A DNA stretch of 64,000 bases from Utricularia gibba (lineage: Eukaryota; Streptophyta; Magnoliopsida; Lamiales; Lentibulariaceae): assembly GCA_002189035.1 (NCBI GenBank), contig NEEC01000002.1, forward strand, positions 1,612,001 through 1,676,000, written 5' to 3'. Position 1 is the first letter of the stretch. Every line of letters begins with the position of its first letter. A model generated the notes under the pieces. The model worked only from the letters and a program-made list of their open reading frames with translations, searched no databases and had not been told where the DNA came from. A program made the translations under genes and the position numbers. Positions 25,660 to 37,906 of the stretch are shown here, piece by piece.

Positions 25660-28408
25660 CTCCTCCCGCCTGATACGCCTCGGGCGGGGCGAATGATGGA
25701 TAGATTGATTGATGGGCAATTTGGTCTTCTCACCTCGCCACGTACCCTCGCTCTGTGGGTCCCGCCAAAATCCAACGCGGGGCCCCCAGATCATCATCCG
25801 CCTACCGACACACCAACCATATGCATAATGAATGCATCTTTTTTATATTGAAATATGATATAATAATGTTTAAAAATGATAAGAATTGTATACATCAAAG
25901 GAATAGTTGGTGACATTCTGTGTGCAAACACGGGGGCGGTAGAATGTAGCCCTGATGAGATAGATCCCTAAGACAAGAAGATAAAGTTAGGGCAGCAATC
26001 AAGACACACACACAAAGACATGGGACATGTTGGGTGGAGGGGCTTGACTTGCTTTCAATCATCACTGGGATTGGGATTGCAACAACAAGATGGATATCCT
26101 CCCCTTTAGTTCATGTCCACAAACCCTAAACCACAAACCTCCACTTTTTTCCCATCAAGTGGACTCAGTGCATGCATCATGTGTTGTCTAGGGACGCACA
26201 ACTTGAAATTGAATTTCGAGAGGATAAAACACACAAGTTCAAATTTTAATACTTTTACAAATCATGGTTTTTTTTAATCTCATGAGATTAAAAACACACA
26301 GAATATGTTTTGTATATGAATAAATTATACCAAAGATGACAGATTTATATAACTTAAAAAGAAGATATATAATATGATAATTTTATTCAAAATCCTATTC
26401 TTCTATTATTTTATTTCATATTTATGAGATAAATTATCTTGAATATAATTTATATCAATTACCAAATATTATGTTTTTCTTTTATCATTTAATTATTCCC
26501 CTTTATTCTCTCTACCAAACATACTCATAGGATTTAAAATTGGGATTAAATTAAATTGTTGTGGATTATAAACTACGAATCACCCATGATTTTTTTGATT
26601 ATTTAAAAGATTGAGTAGAGTCCAATAAGGATGGAGGCGATGGATTCCACTTTCGATCAGAATTTCTTGGCCGGCTCTTTTTATTGAAGCCACACGAAAC
26701 GGTGGTGGAGGAACAACCCTTATCTCCCTTTTCGTGCAATGGAGCCTTGTCCAAATCCGGTGTCTGGTTCCGGTCCTTTTCAAAATATTCTGCTCATTAT
26801 TTATATTCATATCATTACAACACATCTCTCTTTTTCTTTTTAATAATACGAGAAAAAGTAATGCACGTTCTCCATACAATAAGCTATTTATTAAACCTTT
26901 TTTTAAAAAAATAGAATACGCTCGAAATAGATCATAATTTGTTCTAGTTAGTTTCTATGCACACAAATAATACCATAAATTTAATTTGAAGATAATGCCT
27001 AGGGTACGCCAATAACCGAGCTTTCTATACAACTTACCCAAAGCTAGTATTTGGTGGGTGGGATTGGATGGATTTAAAAGTAAAATTATAAATTATAGAA
27101 TGTTTAATTTCGTATGTTAAAATATACTCGAAATTAAGTGAGTTCTTTTTAATTTCATGTACATGAATTTATTTAAAGTTACACCCTTTTCTTAATTTAT
27201 TTAATATCATATAATCTTAATTCTAATCTCACAAACTAAATATTATGTATTATAATATATTGATGTAATCGCACCTGATCATCGAGGGATGTCTGTGCCC
27301 TTTTTTGGGTTGTGGATGATATGGAAGGGGGTCGAATTTCTGACCAATCAAAACAACATGAATTTAGCCGTCGAGCTCAAGGAGGACAAGGTGTGCACGC
27401 CATGTATGTATTATAGGCCACGTCATCGACCACGTTAACAAAAGTTATCTTGATAAGCCACGTGTTCCACCCAATTTCAATATTATTTATTCATGCAAAA
27501 AAAAAAATGTAGCCAAATTAATATACTCATTTTTTTTAAAAAAAATTCCATTTATCTCGTGCCTCCATCAGTGGGGACTGAAATCGAATTCATTTAGAAC
27601 ACACATCAAATATAAAACTGATTTCACATTCATATAATGTTGTATTTGATTTGGAATTTCGATATCTAAAAAGGTTATAACGAATTATATAACTTTGTTT
27701 ACAAAAATCAAAATTTTGTTTTAAAAAAAATGAGATTTTAGGATATTTGGAAATCGATATGTTAGTGTCTAAACAAAGAAACTAGTAACTTTGTTTCAAA
27801 AAATTGATATTTTTGGTATTTACTAAAATCATATAAGAAATATCGTTTTTGAAAAGAAAATATAAAAAAATACTATGGATATTGATATATCGATCCTGAA
27901 TATACAAAACAATGATAAAAACATTAGGATATTGAAGCATAATTTACGTAATCGTAATGTAATAATTACATCATAAATAAAACATACAATGATAATTAAC
28001 TACATTATCCATTCATATCCTCATCCCACTTGCAGCACTTTTTGAAGTGTTGCTTTATTGTTTTAGTTTAAAATTTTAGTGGCGATATTAGTTACTGATA
28101 AAAAAAAGAACATGATTAGTTTTTTTATAATTTTATATGAACATTTTAAAAAAATAAAATAAAAAATATAGTAACTTGAAGATTGAAAACTTAAAACGGA
28201 CACATTTGTTCAGTAAGGATATGGATGATAACTCTATTTGGTTGAGGTTGAAGTTCTCGGGTTCTAAAAAATGTGTGGACGTTTGATTCCGTATTGGATG
28301 AATAACATTGAGAATCCACAAGTACAGAAGTCTCTCGAGCAGTAAATTACACAAAACAAACCGCCAAAACCATACACAACAGAAGCTGGTCGCAGGGAGG
28401 AAGTGATG
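25660..28408. other. Long AT-rich intergenic region
   Basis: Gene-poor DNA between the candidate element and acetylglutamate kinase. It is strongly AT-rich in several stretches (26220-26580, 27040-27260, 27480-28180), with short islands of mixed composition at 25690-26200 and 27270-27480. Open frames are short and lack recognisable features. The last 200 bases probably hold the 3' end of the kinase transcript. No terminal repeats or transposase fragments were recognised. Confidence 0.5.
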
Positions 28409-29437
28409 CTAACCGGTGATCATTGTTCCGGCGCCTTCGTCTGTGAGAATCTCAAGCAGCAGGGAATGCTTCAGCCGGCCGTCTATGATGCTAGCAGTGC
28501 GTACTCCCTGAGCCAAAGACCGTACACAACAATTGACCTTGGGAATCATGCCACCAGCGATCTTCCCATCCTCAATCATCTTCTTCACCCCTTTGATGTC
28601 GATTTCCTTCACCAGACTTCCTGGGTCATCCTTGTTCTCCAGTATACCAGCCACGTCTGTCAGCAGTATCAGCTTCTCTGCACCCAGTGCGGCGGCGAGT
28701 TCTCCGGCTGCAGTGTCTGCATTGATGTTGTAGGACTGTCCATTTTGGTCAGCAGCAACAGAGGCAATTACAGGGATGTAGTTGATGTCCACGAGTGGGC
28801 GGAGTATTGAAGGATCCACACTGGCAATGTCGCCCACGAACCCCAGCTGTGAGGATTTGGATGAGGGCCGAGCCGTGAAGAGCCTCCCATCAATCCCACA
28901 GACACCAACAGCAGTTGCACCAGCCTTGTTTATCAGTGCAACAAGTCGCTTATTCACTTTACCAGCTAAGACCATGGACACGATTTCCATGGTGGATTGA
29001 TCAGTCACGCGGAGGCCATCCACAAAGTTAGGCTTGATGCTTAGCTGCTCTAGCATTCGATTGATATCCGGGCCTCCTCCATGAACGAATACAATGTGAA
29101 GGCCAACGCAGGATAGAAGTACTACGTCTGCTATAACCGATGCTTGGAGGGCATCGGACTTCATTGCTGCACCCCCATATTTGACAACTATAGTCTTTCC
29201 ACGGAACTTCTGGATAAATGGTAATGCTTCAGAGAGAATCTCCACATGGTCTTTCCCAGACTTGGAGCTCTTATCAACTTCTTGTGCTGCTGATGATCGG
29301 ATCGAAAGTCTTGGACTTTGGTGCTTACAGTTTCTCACAAGAGACGTTCTTTGTAGCGATGGAGTGAATGCAGAGTCTGGTTTCCCGTAAACTGATGGCT
29401 TAAGAGATGCAAGGGGGAGAGTCTTAGATGCCAACAT
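28409..29437 (-). CDS. NAGK: Acetylglutamate kinase, chloroplast precursor
   Basis: Phosphorylates N-acetylglutamate, the controlling step of arginine synthesis in plastids, where the plant enzyme is regulated by the PII protein and arginine. The coding sequence is one exon. The chosen start is [11 protein letters not shown] (ATG at 29435-29437); the frame is open further upstream but only across a probable leader intron. The first 55 or so residues are serine-rich and basic like a transit peptide. Then come [20 protein letters not shown] (phosphate-binding KYGGAAM), [38 protein letters not shown] (substrate and ATP site), [14 protein letters not shown] and the C-terminal [10 protein letters not shown]. 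It ends [10 protein letters not shown], the typical plant C-terminus. Length (342 residues) is normal. It diverges from the PPR gene on its right. Confidence 0.96.
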   Translation of the reverse strand: MLASKTLPLASLKPSVYGKPDSAFTPSLQRTSLVRNCKHQSPRLSIRSSAAQEVDKSSKSGKDHVEILSEALPFIQKFRGKTIVVKYGGAAMKSDALQASVIADVVLLSCVGLHIVFVHGGGPDINRMLEQLSIKPNFVDGLRVTDQSTMEIVSMVLAGKVNKRLVALINKAGATAVGVCGIDGRLFTARPSSKSSQLGFVGDIASVDPSILRPLVDINYIPVIASVAADQNGQSYNINADTAAGELAAALGAEKLILLTDVAGILENKDDPGSLVKEIDIKGVKKMIEDGKIAGGMIPKVNCCVRSLAQGVRTASIIDGRLKHSLLLEILTDEGAGTMITG

Positions 29438-30202
29438 AGCTTCAAATTCCTTGACAAATAACTGAGAAGACAAAAGTATCTCCAAACCTATCTGCACACA
29501 CCACATAATTTACAAGTATCAGCTTGCAATAAGAGAAATCATCGTCGGTGCAACGTAGAAATTGTTAGTATATAGATGCATAGAATATGAACCAGAAAAA
29601 GCTCCTGACATGTTTATCATCCTGAACTATATAAACACTCCGATCAGCCATTAAGGACAACCAAACAGAAAGAAACGGTCATCTTAACTCTTTCTGATTG
29701 AACAATGAATTGTAAATGTAGTGATGAAGTATAACTGAAACACAAAACGAGAGAATCCAAAATGTTTACCTGTGTTCTTTTTATTCCAATCTTCCGCCGC
29801 GGTGTGTGAAACTATCGTTTCAGAAAGCGGCGGTCATCAGATCGGATCTCAGAGGAGCGACGGCGGCGGAGAGCGCAGCGACAATGGCGATGAGAACGGA
29901 AAGTGGGCCTATTTCGGCCCAGTTTCCCTAGTAAGGTTGGTGGCTGATGACTTGAAATTTAAAAACTATAAAAAAGTAAATACTGTTTTTATATTTATTT
30001 TTAAATAAAATAAAGATTAAATTTGGGCGGGTCCGGGTAAACCCGTCGGAGCCAACCAACACATGCGAGTGGTGAGATTCAGAATTGAACAAAATTCACA
30101 TCCCGCAGCAGGAATCAGAAACCTGAAAGGTGCTACTTTTCCTTCGCTTGGTGTTCTTGAACTGGAATAGCTTTCGTTCGTCTGGTAGGATGTTGTTATG
30201 GG
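29438..30202. promoter_or_regulatory. Divergent promoter region of NAGK and a PPR gene
   Basis: Only 765 bases separate the two opposed start codons. On the minus strand a probable NAGK leader intron runs from a donor near 29768 (AACACAG/GTAAAC) to an acceptor near 29492 (GTGTGCAG). The GC-rich stretch at 29800-29910 probably holds the NAGK transcription start, and 29960-30200 should serve the PPR gene. Confidence 0.5.
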
Positions 30203-32329
30203 ATGGCAACAATCTTAGGGATATTGTTTTCAGTGTCGAGGTCGTTGAGAAATGCAAGCTCTATGCGGCAAGTTCAGGTGTTTCATCAAAAAGTGATATC
30301 TTTTGGTTTTCAAAGAAACATGGGAATGTGCAAGAATCTAATCGATCACTACATCAAGTTGGGTGAATACCTCTATGCGGATTCTGTTTTCCGAAGCATA
30401 GAAACTCCATTGGACATCACGCTCTGGAATGGTTTGATGGCGGCGTACGCGAAGAGCTCCATGTTTGTTGAAGGTATTTTGCTTTTTGAAGGTTTACTGC
30501 AGTTCCCATATCTGAAACCTGACGGCTATACTTACCCGAGTTTATTGAAGGCTTGTGGTGGTTTGAGGAAAGTGGATTATGGAGAAAAGGTTCATGGCCG
30601 TTTGACGAAAGAAGGGTATTTGTCTGATGTTGTTATTGCCAGCGCTTTGATAAATGTTTATGCCAAATGTTGCCGTTTCTTCTCAGCGGTCAAGGTGTTC
30701 GACGAAATGCAGGAAAGGGACTTGGCATGTTGGAATAATGTGATATCTTGTTATTACCAAAGTGGCCAGTATGAAAAGGCGTTGGATTATTTTGAGAGGA
30801 TGAAGCACAGTGGACTGAGTCCTGACTCCGTATCGTTTACTGCAGCCATTTCATCGTGTGCCAGGCTCTTGGATAAGGAAAGAGGGAGGATGATCCATGA
30901 GGAAGTGTTAAGAAGTGGTCTTGAGTTTGACTCTTTCGTGAGTGCTGCTCTGGTTGATATGTATGGCAAAACGGGATGCCTGATGTGGGCAAAAAGGGTG
31001 TTTGATTTAATCAAAGATAAGAGCCTCGTCACATGGAATGCAATGATAGGAAGTTACAGTCACATTGGAGATACTGTTTCTTGCATGGAACTCTTAGTGA
31101 GGATGACACGAGAAGACTTCCGTCCCACATCTGAAACCATTGGCAGTTTATTGGTTTCTTGTGCAAAATCAGCACAACTGAGGCATGGAAGGTTTGTTCA
31201 CGGCTTTGTGATGAGGAACTACATGTTCCATGACATATATGTCCATATCTCATTCCTTGATTTTTATTTCAAGTGCGGATGTGTTGAAACTGCAGAAAAG
31301 TTGTTTAGAATGTTGCCTGAATCAAATATTGTTTCCTGGAATGTTATGATATCTGGTTATGTATCTGCAGGTCTCTACCTCAAAGCACTTGCTACGTTTG
31401 ATGATATGAGGGAATCGGGTATACAGCCTGATGAAATTTCAGTTACTAGCGCATTGGCAGCTTGTTCACAGATGACAACTCTAGAAAGAGGTAAAGGATT
31501 GCATGAGTACATTAAGAAGAATCAGCTTTCCAATGAAATTGTATTGGGAGCAGTTCTTGATATGTACGCCAAATGTGGTGCAGTAAAAGAAGCAGAATGC
31601 ATATTCAAGCAACTGCCTACAAAAGACTTAGTTTCATGGACTTCGATGATTGTGGCGTATGGCTCTCATGGCCGAGCACTTGATGCTCTGAACCTCTTCG
31701 ATCAAATGGTCCATGCTCGTGTATGGCCAGACAGAATTGCATTTCTTGCTGTAATTTCAGCTTGCAGTCATGGCGGTTTGGTTGATCAAGGTCTGCATTA
31801 CTTCAATCGAATGGTAGATGACTACAAGATCACTCCTACGACAGCAGAATACTCTTGTGTTATTGATCTTTTGGGCCGCGCAGGGAGACTACATGAAGCT
31901 TACAATCTTCTCCTGAAAACCACTAGCATGAAAGAGGACCCTGATTTGCTGAGCACATTGCTTGCAGCATGCAGTATGAATGGAGATATCGAGTTGGGTG
32001 ACAAAATTGGAAATCTACTGTTAGAGAAGGATCCTGATGATCAGTCAACATACACCATTCTTGAAAAGATGTATGCTTCTGCTAAGAGGTTTGAAAAAAA
32101 ACGTGAAATAAGATCCAGAATGAAAGAATTAGGCCTGAAGAAAAACCATGGCTGCAGCTGGATTGAAGTTGATGAAAAAATTCAGTCATTCGTAGCAGCA
32201 GACAAGGCGTTTGCAGAGGCTGAATCAACTTATCGGTGTTTATCTTTGCTGCATACTGACATCCAGAATGACCACGAAATGACTGTACAAGGAGCGGGAG
32301 AAAGCTCTCTTCAGTGGTTTCCCTCATAG
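30203..32329 (+). CDS. PLS-class pentatricopeptide repeat protein (E type)
   Basis: Organelle RNA-binding protein of the PLS class, expected in mitochondria or plastids in RNA editing or processing. One exon encodes 708 residues from MATILGILFSVSRSLRN. The PPR units are clear throughout, with repeated cores such as DITLWNGLMAAYAK, DLACWNNVISCYYQSG, SLVTWNAMIGSYSHIG, NIVSWNVMISGYVSAG and DLVSWTSMIVAYGSHGRALD. The tail after the last repeats (GDIELGDKIGNLLLEKDPDD, CSWIEVDEKIQSFVA) is the E domain; no DYW domain follows. From memory it resembles At5g27110, which is also intronless and of similar length. RNA target and exact compartment are not deducible. Confidence 0.93.
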   Translation: MATILGILFSVSRSLRNASSMRQVQVFHQKVISFGFQRNMGMCKNLIDHYIKLGEYLYADSVFRSIETPLDITLWNGLMAAYAKSSMFVEGILLFEGLLQFPYLKPDGYTYPSLLKACGGLRKVDYGEKVHGRLTKEGYLSDVVIASALINVYAKCCRFFSAVKVFDEMQERDLACWNNVISCYYQSGQYEKALDYFERMKHSGLSPDSVSFTAAISSCARLLDKERGRMIHEEVLRSGLEFDSFVSAALVDMYGKTGCLMWAKRVFDLIKDKSLVTWNAMIGSYSHIGDTVSCMELLVRMTREDFRPTSETIGSLLVSCAKSAQLRHGRFVHGFVMRNYMFHDIYVHISFLDFYFKCGCVETAEKLFRMLPESNIVSWNVMISGYVSAGLYLKALATFDDMRESGIQPDEISVTSALAACSQMTTLERGKGLHEYIKKNQLSNEIVLGAVLDMYAKCGAVKEAECIFKQLPTKDLVSWTSMIVAYGSHGRALDALNLFDQMVHARVWPDRIAFLAVISACSHGGLVDQGLHYFNRMVDDYKITPTTAEYSCVIDLLGRAGRLHEAYNLLLKTTSMKEDPDLLSTLLAACSMNGDIELGDKIGNLLLEKDPDDQSTYTILEKMYASAKRFEKKREIRSRMKELGLKKNHGCSWIEVDEKIQSFVAADKAFAEAESTYRCLSLLHTDIQNDHEMTVQGAGESSLQWFPS

Positions 32330-33886
32330 GAGAGAGAGAACCCGTGAGCGATCACATTACCAGAACTCACTTCCTTGTACTGTTCTCAAGATAGCTACCC
32401 GGAAATAAAGCAGCAGCAGGAGCGCATTTCATGCTCCCATTTGTTTGATCTTGTGAAAATTCCAAGCCCCCAGAATTCAAGAGAACGTGGAAATCACAGA
32501 GGAGCGAGCCAGAAAACATTGATGGGAAATGAACACGGTTCTTGGCATCTGGGCAGCAAGAGTCTGGAATGATGGAGGTCCTGCCGGTCCACGCTGCGAG
32601 CTTGCAGCGCAGTAACATGGCCGCAGAGGCAATGGGGAAGCGCCCAGATGCACTGTCTTCCCCTCTTCAACTGGATGTCCTCTCCGATGGTGTCGGCCTC
32701 CTCTGCTTCTCAGTCCACTCATTTTCAGTCACAAGCAGTACCATTCTCAACACTAAATGAAAAAACAGTGGGCTGCTCGCTATTTCATCATGTACATTTC
32801 ACCATCATCGATAATTATAAAAAAAAAAAGGAAAATATTCGATTTTTTACGTGATGAAAAGACAACACCCCTATTATTTATGTGGATGAAAGTAACAAAA
32901 AAAACACACTTTTCACCATTTTCAACTGGCTACCTCACACCCTCTTCCTATTAAATACACAATAAAATGACCCGCAGTTAAAAAGACTGGGTTTAGGGCT
33001 TTTACCGTCAGGCGTTAGGGTAGAAAATGAGGGCGGAGTAGGTAATTACTGAAAATGACCCTATCCCATTTTTATTTGTATTTCCTTTTAAAAAAAGTAA
33101 AAAATTACTAGCCGCCCACCTCCCCCAATATCACCCACTGACTAATACGCCGTCGTTTGAATAATCACCACAAGTAATTATTATAATACTATTAATCCAT
33201 ACTAATAATACGCCCTTTGATAGAGATGAATAAGGAGTTTAGGATTTTAGTACATATATCCTAACCGTGTTTTAAAATCATGGGTTCAATTTAACGAAAA
33301 TATATAACACCTTTCACTACGAATACCTTGTTACGACTTCACTCAAGTCACTAATCAGATGAATTAGAAATCTGATCTTGTGTAAGATATTATGTGAGAA
33401 AAATAGTCATATATAATATAAGTTTTTTAACTTAATGTATAAAATAGAGTGTATCCTATATCTCCTTCCATGTGGAAATAAATTGAAAAATGAGTTTAAT
33501 TTATTTAAATAATACTTTTGAATTCGATTCAATTTATTATAAAAAAAATGTTGTTGGATGGAGCATTGCACCGGATGAAGAGTATGGTAGCTTTTAAAAA
33601 GCTATGAAGAATTTAAAAACGTCTATTATGTTTTATGAAAAAGGAAGAAAATAGATAGTGACTAAAATCTGAAATTTTCAATTATAATAAAGAATCAATA
33701 AAGTCAAGAATAGAATAGCGAAATAATGGCAATAAAATAATATTATTTTCCACGTCATAAAAAAATATTGTCGAAAGAAACGCCTGTGAATTTATTGCGA
33801 TGGAGGGGGAGAGAGAGAAAGAAAGTGGGGGGAGAAAAAGTAAGTAAACAAACCAACCAAAGGCCAAACCTCAGTCAGCATAGGAA
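32330..33886. other. Intergenic region
   Basis: 32330-32800 includes the probable PPR 3' untranslated region; its composition is mixed and it has a 7-base inverted pair (GGGGAAG / CTTCCCC near 32634-32663). 32800-33680 is AT-rich. The last 100 bases are GA-rich and probably start the leader of the CCCH gene. No other gene was recognised. Confidence 0.45.
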
Positions 33887-33970
33887 ATGGCGAAGAAAAA
33901 AGGGAGGAAACTGATGATGACGATGATGATTCCGGAGGGGTTCTGTTGCCCTGATTTGAATCGGAGATGA
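33887..33970 (+). other. Upstream open reading frame in the leader of the CCCH gene
   Basis: A 27-codon ATG frame, lysine- and methionine-rich and ending GFCCPDLNRR, lies in the presumed leader about 725 bases before the main start, with other short ATG frames between. Whether it sits in the mature leader depends on splicing that I cannot establish. It could dampen translation of the main frame, but this is inference only. Confidence 0.35.
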
Positions 33971-34695
33971 GATTAGGAAAGTACTTTTATGGAATCGGAT
34001 CGTTTTGTTTCCGGATGGAACTGACTCCAACTGTATATATGTATCCGTGTAATAAAGAACGAAGCTTTTTGCCGGTGCTGATGATGGGCTGACTATCTTT
34101 GTGTTTATTTTAGCGTTTAAGGTAAGGGGAGGACTTTTTGATTCTTAGCTCTGTTTTATGTTGTGTGGGTGGGAACTATATGTAGTATTCGTGTGACGGG
34201 TTCAGATCGTGTTTGCCCTCCTTCTTGTGTTTTGCTTGTAATCTTGTTGATGTTTTATGGAGGAGTACGATTGAGGGTGAGTTGGTTTTTCATTTTGAGG
34301 CCGTGGGCATGCAGGGGTAATGTGGTCTGTAATTCTGCTTACTTACTGAAGCCCCTTGATTTTTCAAATCAGGGCTCTGGTTGGTTAAGTGAGTCTTCTG
34401 GTCGGCTGGTAGGGTTTTGAGAAATTTGATGTCTAAAGAAGTAAAGGCCCTTCCTTTGCTCTAAAGAATCTTTTTTTTTTTTAAGTGAAGTGTGTAGTGA
34501 AACAACTTGGGATTCATGGGGGCTGTATGAACTTACGAACTCTGAATATTTGGGTTAGTATGGGTTTTCCTTGTCGTACTGAAATTATTTTCTGACATTG
34601 ATACTTAGCTTTCATGCTCTTGTGTTCCAGATGGATTTCCATGGAAAGGATATCTGCGAAGTAGCTGAAAATACAATTTTCTGATTTTGAGAGTT

Positions 34696-36672
34696 ATGAA
34701 TACTGAGAGTAGTAAAGATGCTTACCTTAGCTTGCTTGAGCTAGCTGCAAACAATGATGTAGAAGGCTTTAAGAAATGTGTTGATCGTGAGCCATCAAGC
34801 GTAGATGAGGCTGAACTATGGTATGGGCGGCAAAAGGGCTCAAATCAAATGGTTCTCCAGCAAATGACTCCCTTGATGGTAGCAACAACTTATGGAAGCA
34901 TTGATGTGGTAAAATTTGTATTATCTTTCCCTGATGTTGATGTGAATCAAAGTTGTGGTGTTGATCAAAGTACTGCCCTTCACTATGCTGCATCAAGTGG
35001 AACCGCGAATGCTGTTGAAATTGTGAAACTGCTTATAGAAGCTGGTGCAGATCCAAGTCTCTCAGATTCTAATGGCTGTTGCCCTTATGATGTTATTGTT
35101 GTCTCTCCCAAGTCTCCATCCTTGAAGAGTTCACTTCAAATGTTGCTTGTTCGAGATGGTTCATTTGAGGATACGGATTTGACGGTTTTGATCGATACCT
35201 CGAAATCGAATTCAGATTCTCCACCTCCTTCACCATGCCAGAGGATTGAATCCCCTGATTCAACAACTTTTTCTAAGGGCATGAAGCTTGATGATGTTTC
35301 TGTACCGTTAACAAGAGAGAAGAAAGAGTACCCCATTGATCCCTTCATGCCTGATATCAAGAACAGCATCTACTCCAGTGATGAATTCAGAATGTTCTCA
35401 TTCAAGGTTCGTCCATGTTCCCGTGCCTACTCACATGACTGGACTGAGTGTCCCTTCGTCCATCCAGGCGAAAATGCTCGAAGAAGGGACCCCAGAAAGT
35501 TTCACTACAGTTGTGTTCCTTGCTCTGATTTTCGTAAAGGGGCATGCAGACGTGGTGATATGTGTGAATATGCTCATGGAGTATTTGAGTGTTGGCTTCA
35601 CCCGGCGCAATATCGGACTCGAATCTGCAAAGATGGTACTGCTTGCAGCAGAAGAGTCTGCTTCTTTGCCCACACGCAAGAGGAGCTCCGTCCATTGTAT
35701 ATGTCTTCTGGTTCTGGTGTTCACTCTCCTCGATCAAGCTCCTCTGCTGTGAATGGGATGGACTTTGCTGCAGCAATGGTTTTGCCCGGTTCGCCGTCTT
35801 CCGTCACGATGATGTCTCCGTCTCCGTTCACTCCTCCGATCTCACCTTCAAGCAAAGGCATGCTGAACTCCAGTTGGCCTTCACAGCAACAGAATGTGCC
35901 CACTTTAAGTTTGTCCGGGGGGAATTTTCAGATGAGCCGGTTGCACTCCTCTCTGAATGCCCGAGACATTGATGTCCAGCAGCAGCACCTGATGAATGAG
36001 ATGGCCTTTTCGATGCACTCTAAAATGCTGAGCTCTTCAAATCTTGATGACGTTTTTTCAGAGAGTCCATGCCCAAGATATCCAGATCAAGCTCTGTCTT
36101 CCTCCGTCATGTCACCTACACACAAATCTGCAGTCCTGAACCAGTTCCAGCAGCATCAGCAAGGCATGCTGTCTCCTATAAAAACAGCGTTTTCTCCTAG
36201 AAACATGGATCACTCCCAACTCCAGACACCCTTCGGTGTGGCATCTTCTAGCAGAAATTCACTCGTCTCTGGAGACCCCATCTCTCCCATGAGCGCTCGC
36301 TTGTCATTGCTAGCACATCAAGACAAGAAGCATCAACAGTTCCGCAGCCTCAGTTCTAGAGATCTGGTATCTCAGGCTTCATCTGCAGCTTCCCCACTAG
36401 AAGACCCAAATTGGTCGAAATGGGGGCAACCCTTGTGGACCTCTACCATGGCCGATGATTCAGCTGGACTCCGAAGATCCTCATCCTTCGAACTTGTCAA
36501 CAATGGAGATGAGCCTGATCTATCATGGGTTCACTCCCTTGTCAAAGAATCCTCTCAGGAAAGAAGCGCAGGTGTGGATCATGAAACCGCCGATTCCATG
36601 GAACAGGTTGATCAGTCTGTGTTGGATGCATGGCTTGAGCAGATGCGGCTCGATCAGCTTATGGCCCAGTAA
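34696..36672 (+). CDS. C3H30: Ankyrin-repeat CCCH tandem zinc finger protein (TZF7/TZF8, OXS2 class)
   Basis: Plant RR-type tandem CCCH zinc-finger protein that binds RNA and can act in the nucleus; this class is linked to oxidative and salt stress and to flowering under stress. The chosen start is the ATG at 34696 ([20 protein letters not shown]); the frame is open a little upstream but without an ATG. Ankyrin repeats cover about residues 45-140 ([33 protein letters not shown]). Then come a plant-typical arginine-rich finger C-X5-H-X4-C-X3-H ([16 protein letters not shown]), then C-X7-C-X5-C-X3-H ([19 protein letters not shown]) and C-X5-C-X4-C-X3-H ([16 protein letters not shown]). The long serine- and glutamine-rich C-terminus ends in a leucine-rich stretch ([24 protein letters not shown]), as in the OXS2 group, where it may act in nuclear export. 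One exon. C3H30 and C3H56 are near-identical in layout, so the symbol rests partly on gene order. Confidence 0.93.
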   Translation: MNTESSKDAYLSLLELAANNDVEGFKKCVDREPSSVDEAELWYGRQKGSNQMVLQQMTPLMVATTYGSIDVVKFVLSFPDVDVNQSCGVDQSTALHYAASSGTANAVEIVKLLIEAGADPSLSDSNGCCPYDVIVVSPKSPSLKSSLQMLLVRDGSFEDTDLTVLIDTSKSNSDSPPPSPCQRIESPDSTTFSKGMKLDDVSVPLTREKKEYPIDPFMPDIKNSIYSSDEFRMFSFKVRPCSRAYSHDWTECPFVHPGENARRRDPRKFHYSCVPCSDFRKGACRRGDMCEYAHGVFECWLHPAQYRTRICKDGTACSRRVCFFAHTQEELRPLYMSSGSGVHSPRSSSSAVNGMDFAAAMVLPGSPSSVTMMSPSPFTPPISPSSKGMLNSSWPSQQQNVPTLSLSGGNFQMSRLHSSLNARDIDVQQQHLMNEMAFSMHSKMLSSSNLDDVFSESPCPRYPDQALSSSVMSPTHKSAVLNQFQQHQQGMLSPIKTAFSPRNMDHSQLQTPFGVASSSRNSLVSGDPISPMSARLSLLAHQDKKHQQFRSLSSRDLVSQASSAASPLEDPNWSKWGQPLWTSTMADDSAGLRRSSSFELVNNGDEPDLSWVHSLVKESSQERSAGVDHETADSMEQVDQSVLDAWLEQMRLDQLMAQ

Positions 36673-37906
36673 AACTTCGTTCCCACTAAACCAGGTTTAG
36701 GATCAACAGCAGCAGCAGAAGAAGAAGAAGAAGAAGAAGAAGAGATTATTAGTAGACTGTTGGTAAAAAAATAACCAGCTTTTGATTTTTGTTTGGTATT
36801 TTTGGGGTGTAATGCTTCAACTTTGTAAACAGGAGATGTCTCAAAACAGCAATCATTTCTAGAATTTTAATTATATATTATTTGAAAATTAGAAATAAAA
36901 ATATTTTATTATAATATCCATTCTTAAATAAATAACACATGTTTAAATCATGAATAAATATTTAAATAATATTTCATTTATTTAAAAATTCATTGATGAA
37001 CTAAAATATAATATTATCTCTATTATGTAATTATATCATATATAAATTTTTAATTATAAAATTTTATATTAAATACATAATAAATATTTTTTATTTAAAT
37101 AAGAATTTATACAAATAATTAAATTATTTATTTTTATATAATTTAATTTTGTCGGCATTTAATAGTATGAGGGATAGGACCAAAATGGTTCCCTATGGAC
37201 TATGTTACTAGGATTGGTAACATATTCACGACTAGTGTGACTTAATATTAATTAATTAATTAATTAATTCAATATATTTGTAGGATTCAATGGGGGGATG
37301 CTGACGTGGATTTGAATCTTTATATGAATTTTCAACGAGGTGCCAACTGTCAAGTACCTACTGCCGAGAATTAGTTAGGGCGGGAAATGGGGATTCGTGT
37401 TGAGAAAGGTTTCCAGTTGTGTGAGAATTTGGCGAATGGCGGTGAGGAGGAACTGCGTCATGAGTTCGCCGGGGGGACTGGATGCATCGCCCTGTTTCAC
37501 TTCTTGGAACGCGCAATTCTAGATTTGGGCAATGCCCTTGTGAGTGTTACACCATGCAATCACGGTGCATTGATCTCTCGTAATTGTTGCGCAGATAAGA
37601 TTGGGTTACGTTGAGTTTTGTAGTGCTTTCTACCCATGCGATTTATTGTGTAGTTGGGAGGGTCTTGAAATCCTCCGGTTATCCGGATGTGGTCCATGGC
37701 AAGTGATGACAATGTGGTTACGTTTTTTGGCTCTTCACTATTAGCAATGCTTTAATGGCCGCTTCTTCCCCGTATAACGCAGCTGAGTATGAACCCACAT
37801 TGACACGTAGATGGGTTCGTGAATCATATTTTCCCGATCCCCGAATCGCGGTTAAGTTGAAGATTCCCCTGAGCGGTTTTCCGGATTTTCATCTGCATTC
37901 TCTAGT
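36673..37906. other. Intergenic region with simple repeats and LPAT2 leader
   Basis: 36673-36880 should be the 3' untranslated region of the CCCH gene and holds a GAA/GCA trinucleotide run at 36702-36742. 36870-37150 is very AT-rich. A TTAA run (ATTAATTAATT...) lies at 37246-37269. A 75-codon ATG frame (37387-37614) sits in the likely leader of LPAT2, unlike any family I know. 37620-37906 is presumed leader. Confidence 0.45.

Noticed and set aside
25462-25851. 129-codon plus-strand frame over the 30-bp repeat
   Set aside because: The 10-residue periodicity follows from the DNA repeat; composition and lack of likeness argue against a protein.
28403-28810. 135-codon plus-strand frame opposite NAGK
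   Set aside because: It is the antisense shadow of a clearly recognisable kinase exon and has no family likeness.
32640-32670. Partial likeness of ATGCACTGTCTTCCCC to miR408
   Set aside because: Only the first eight bases fit well and no convincing precursor hairpin surrounds it.
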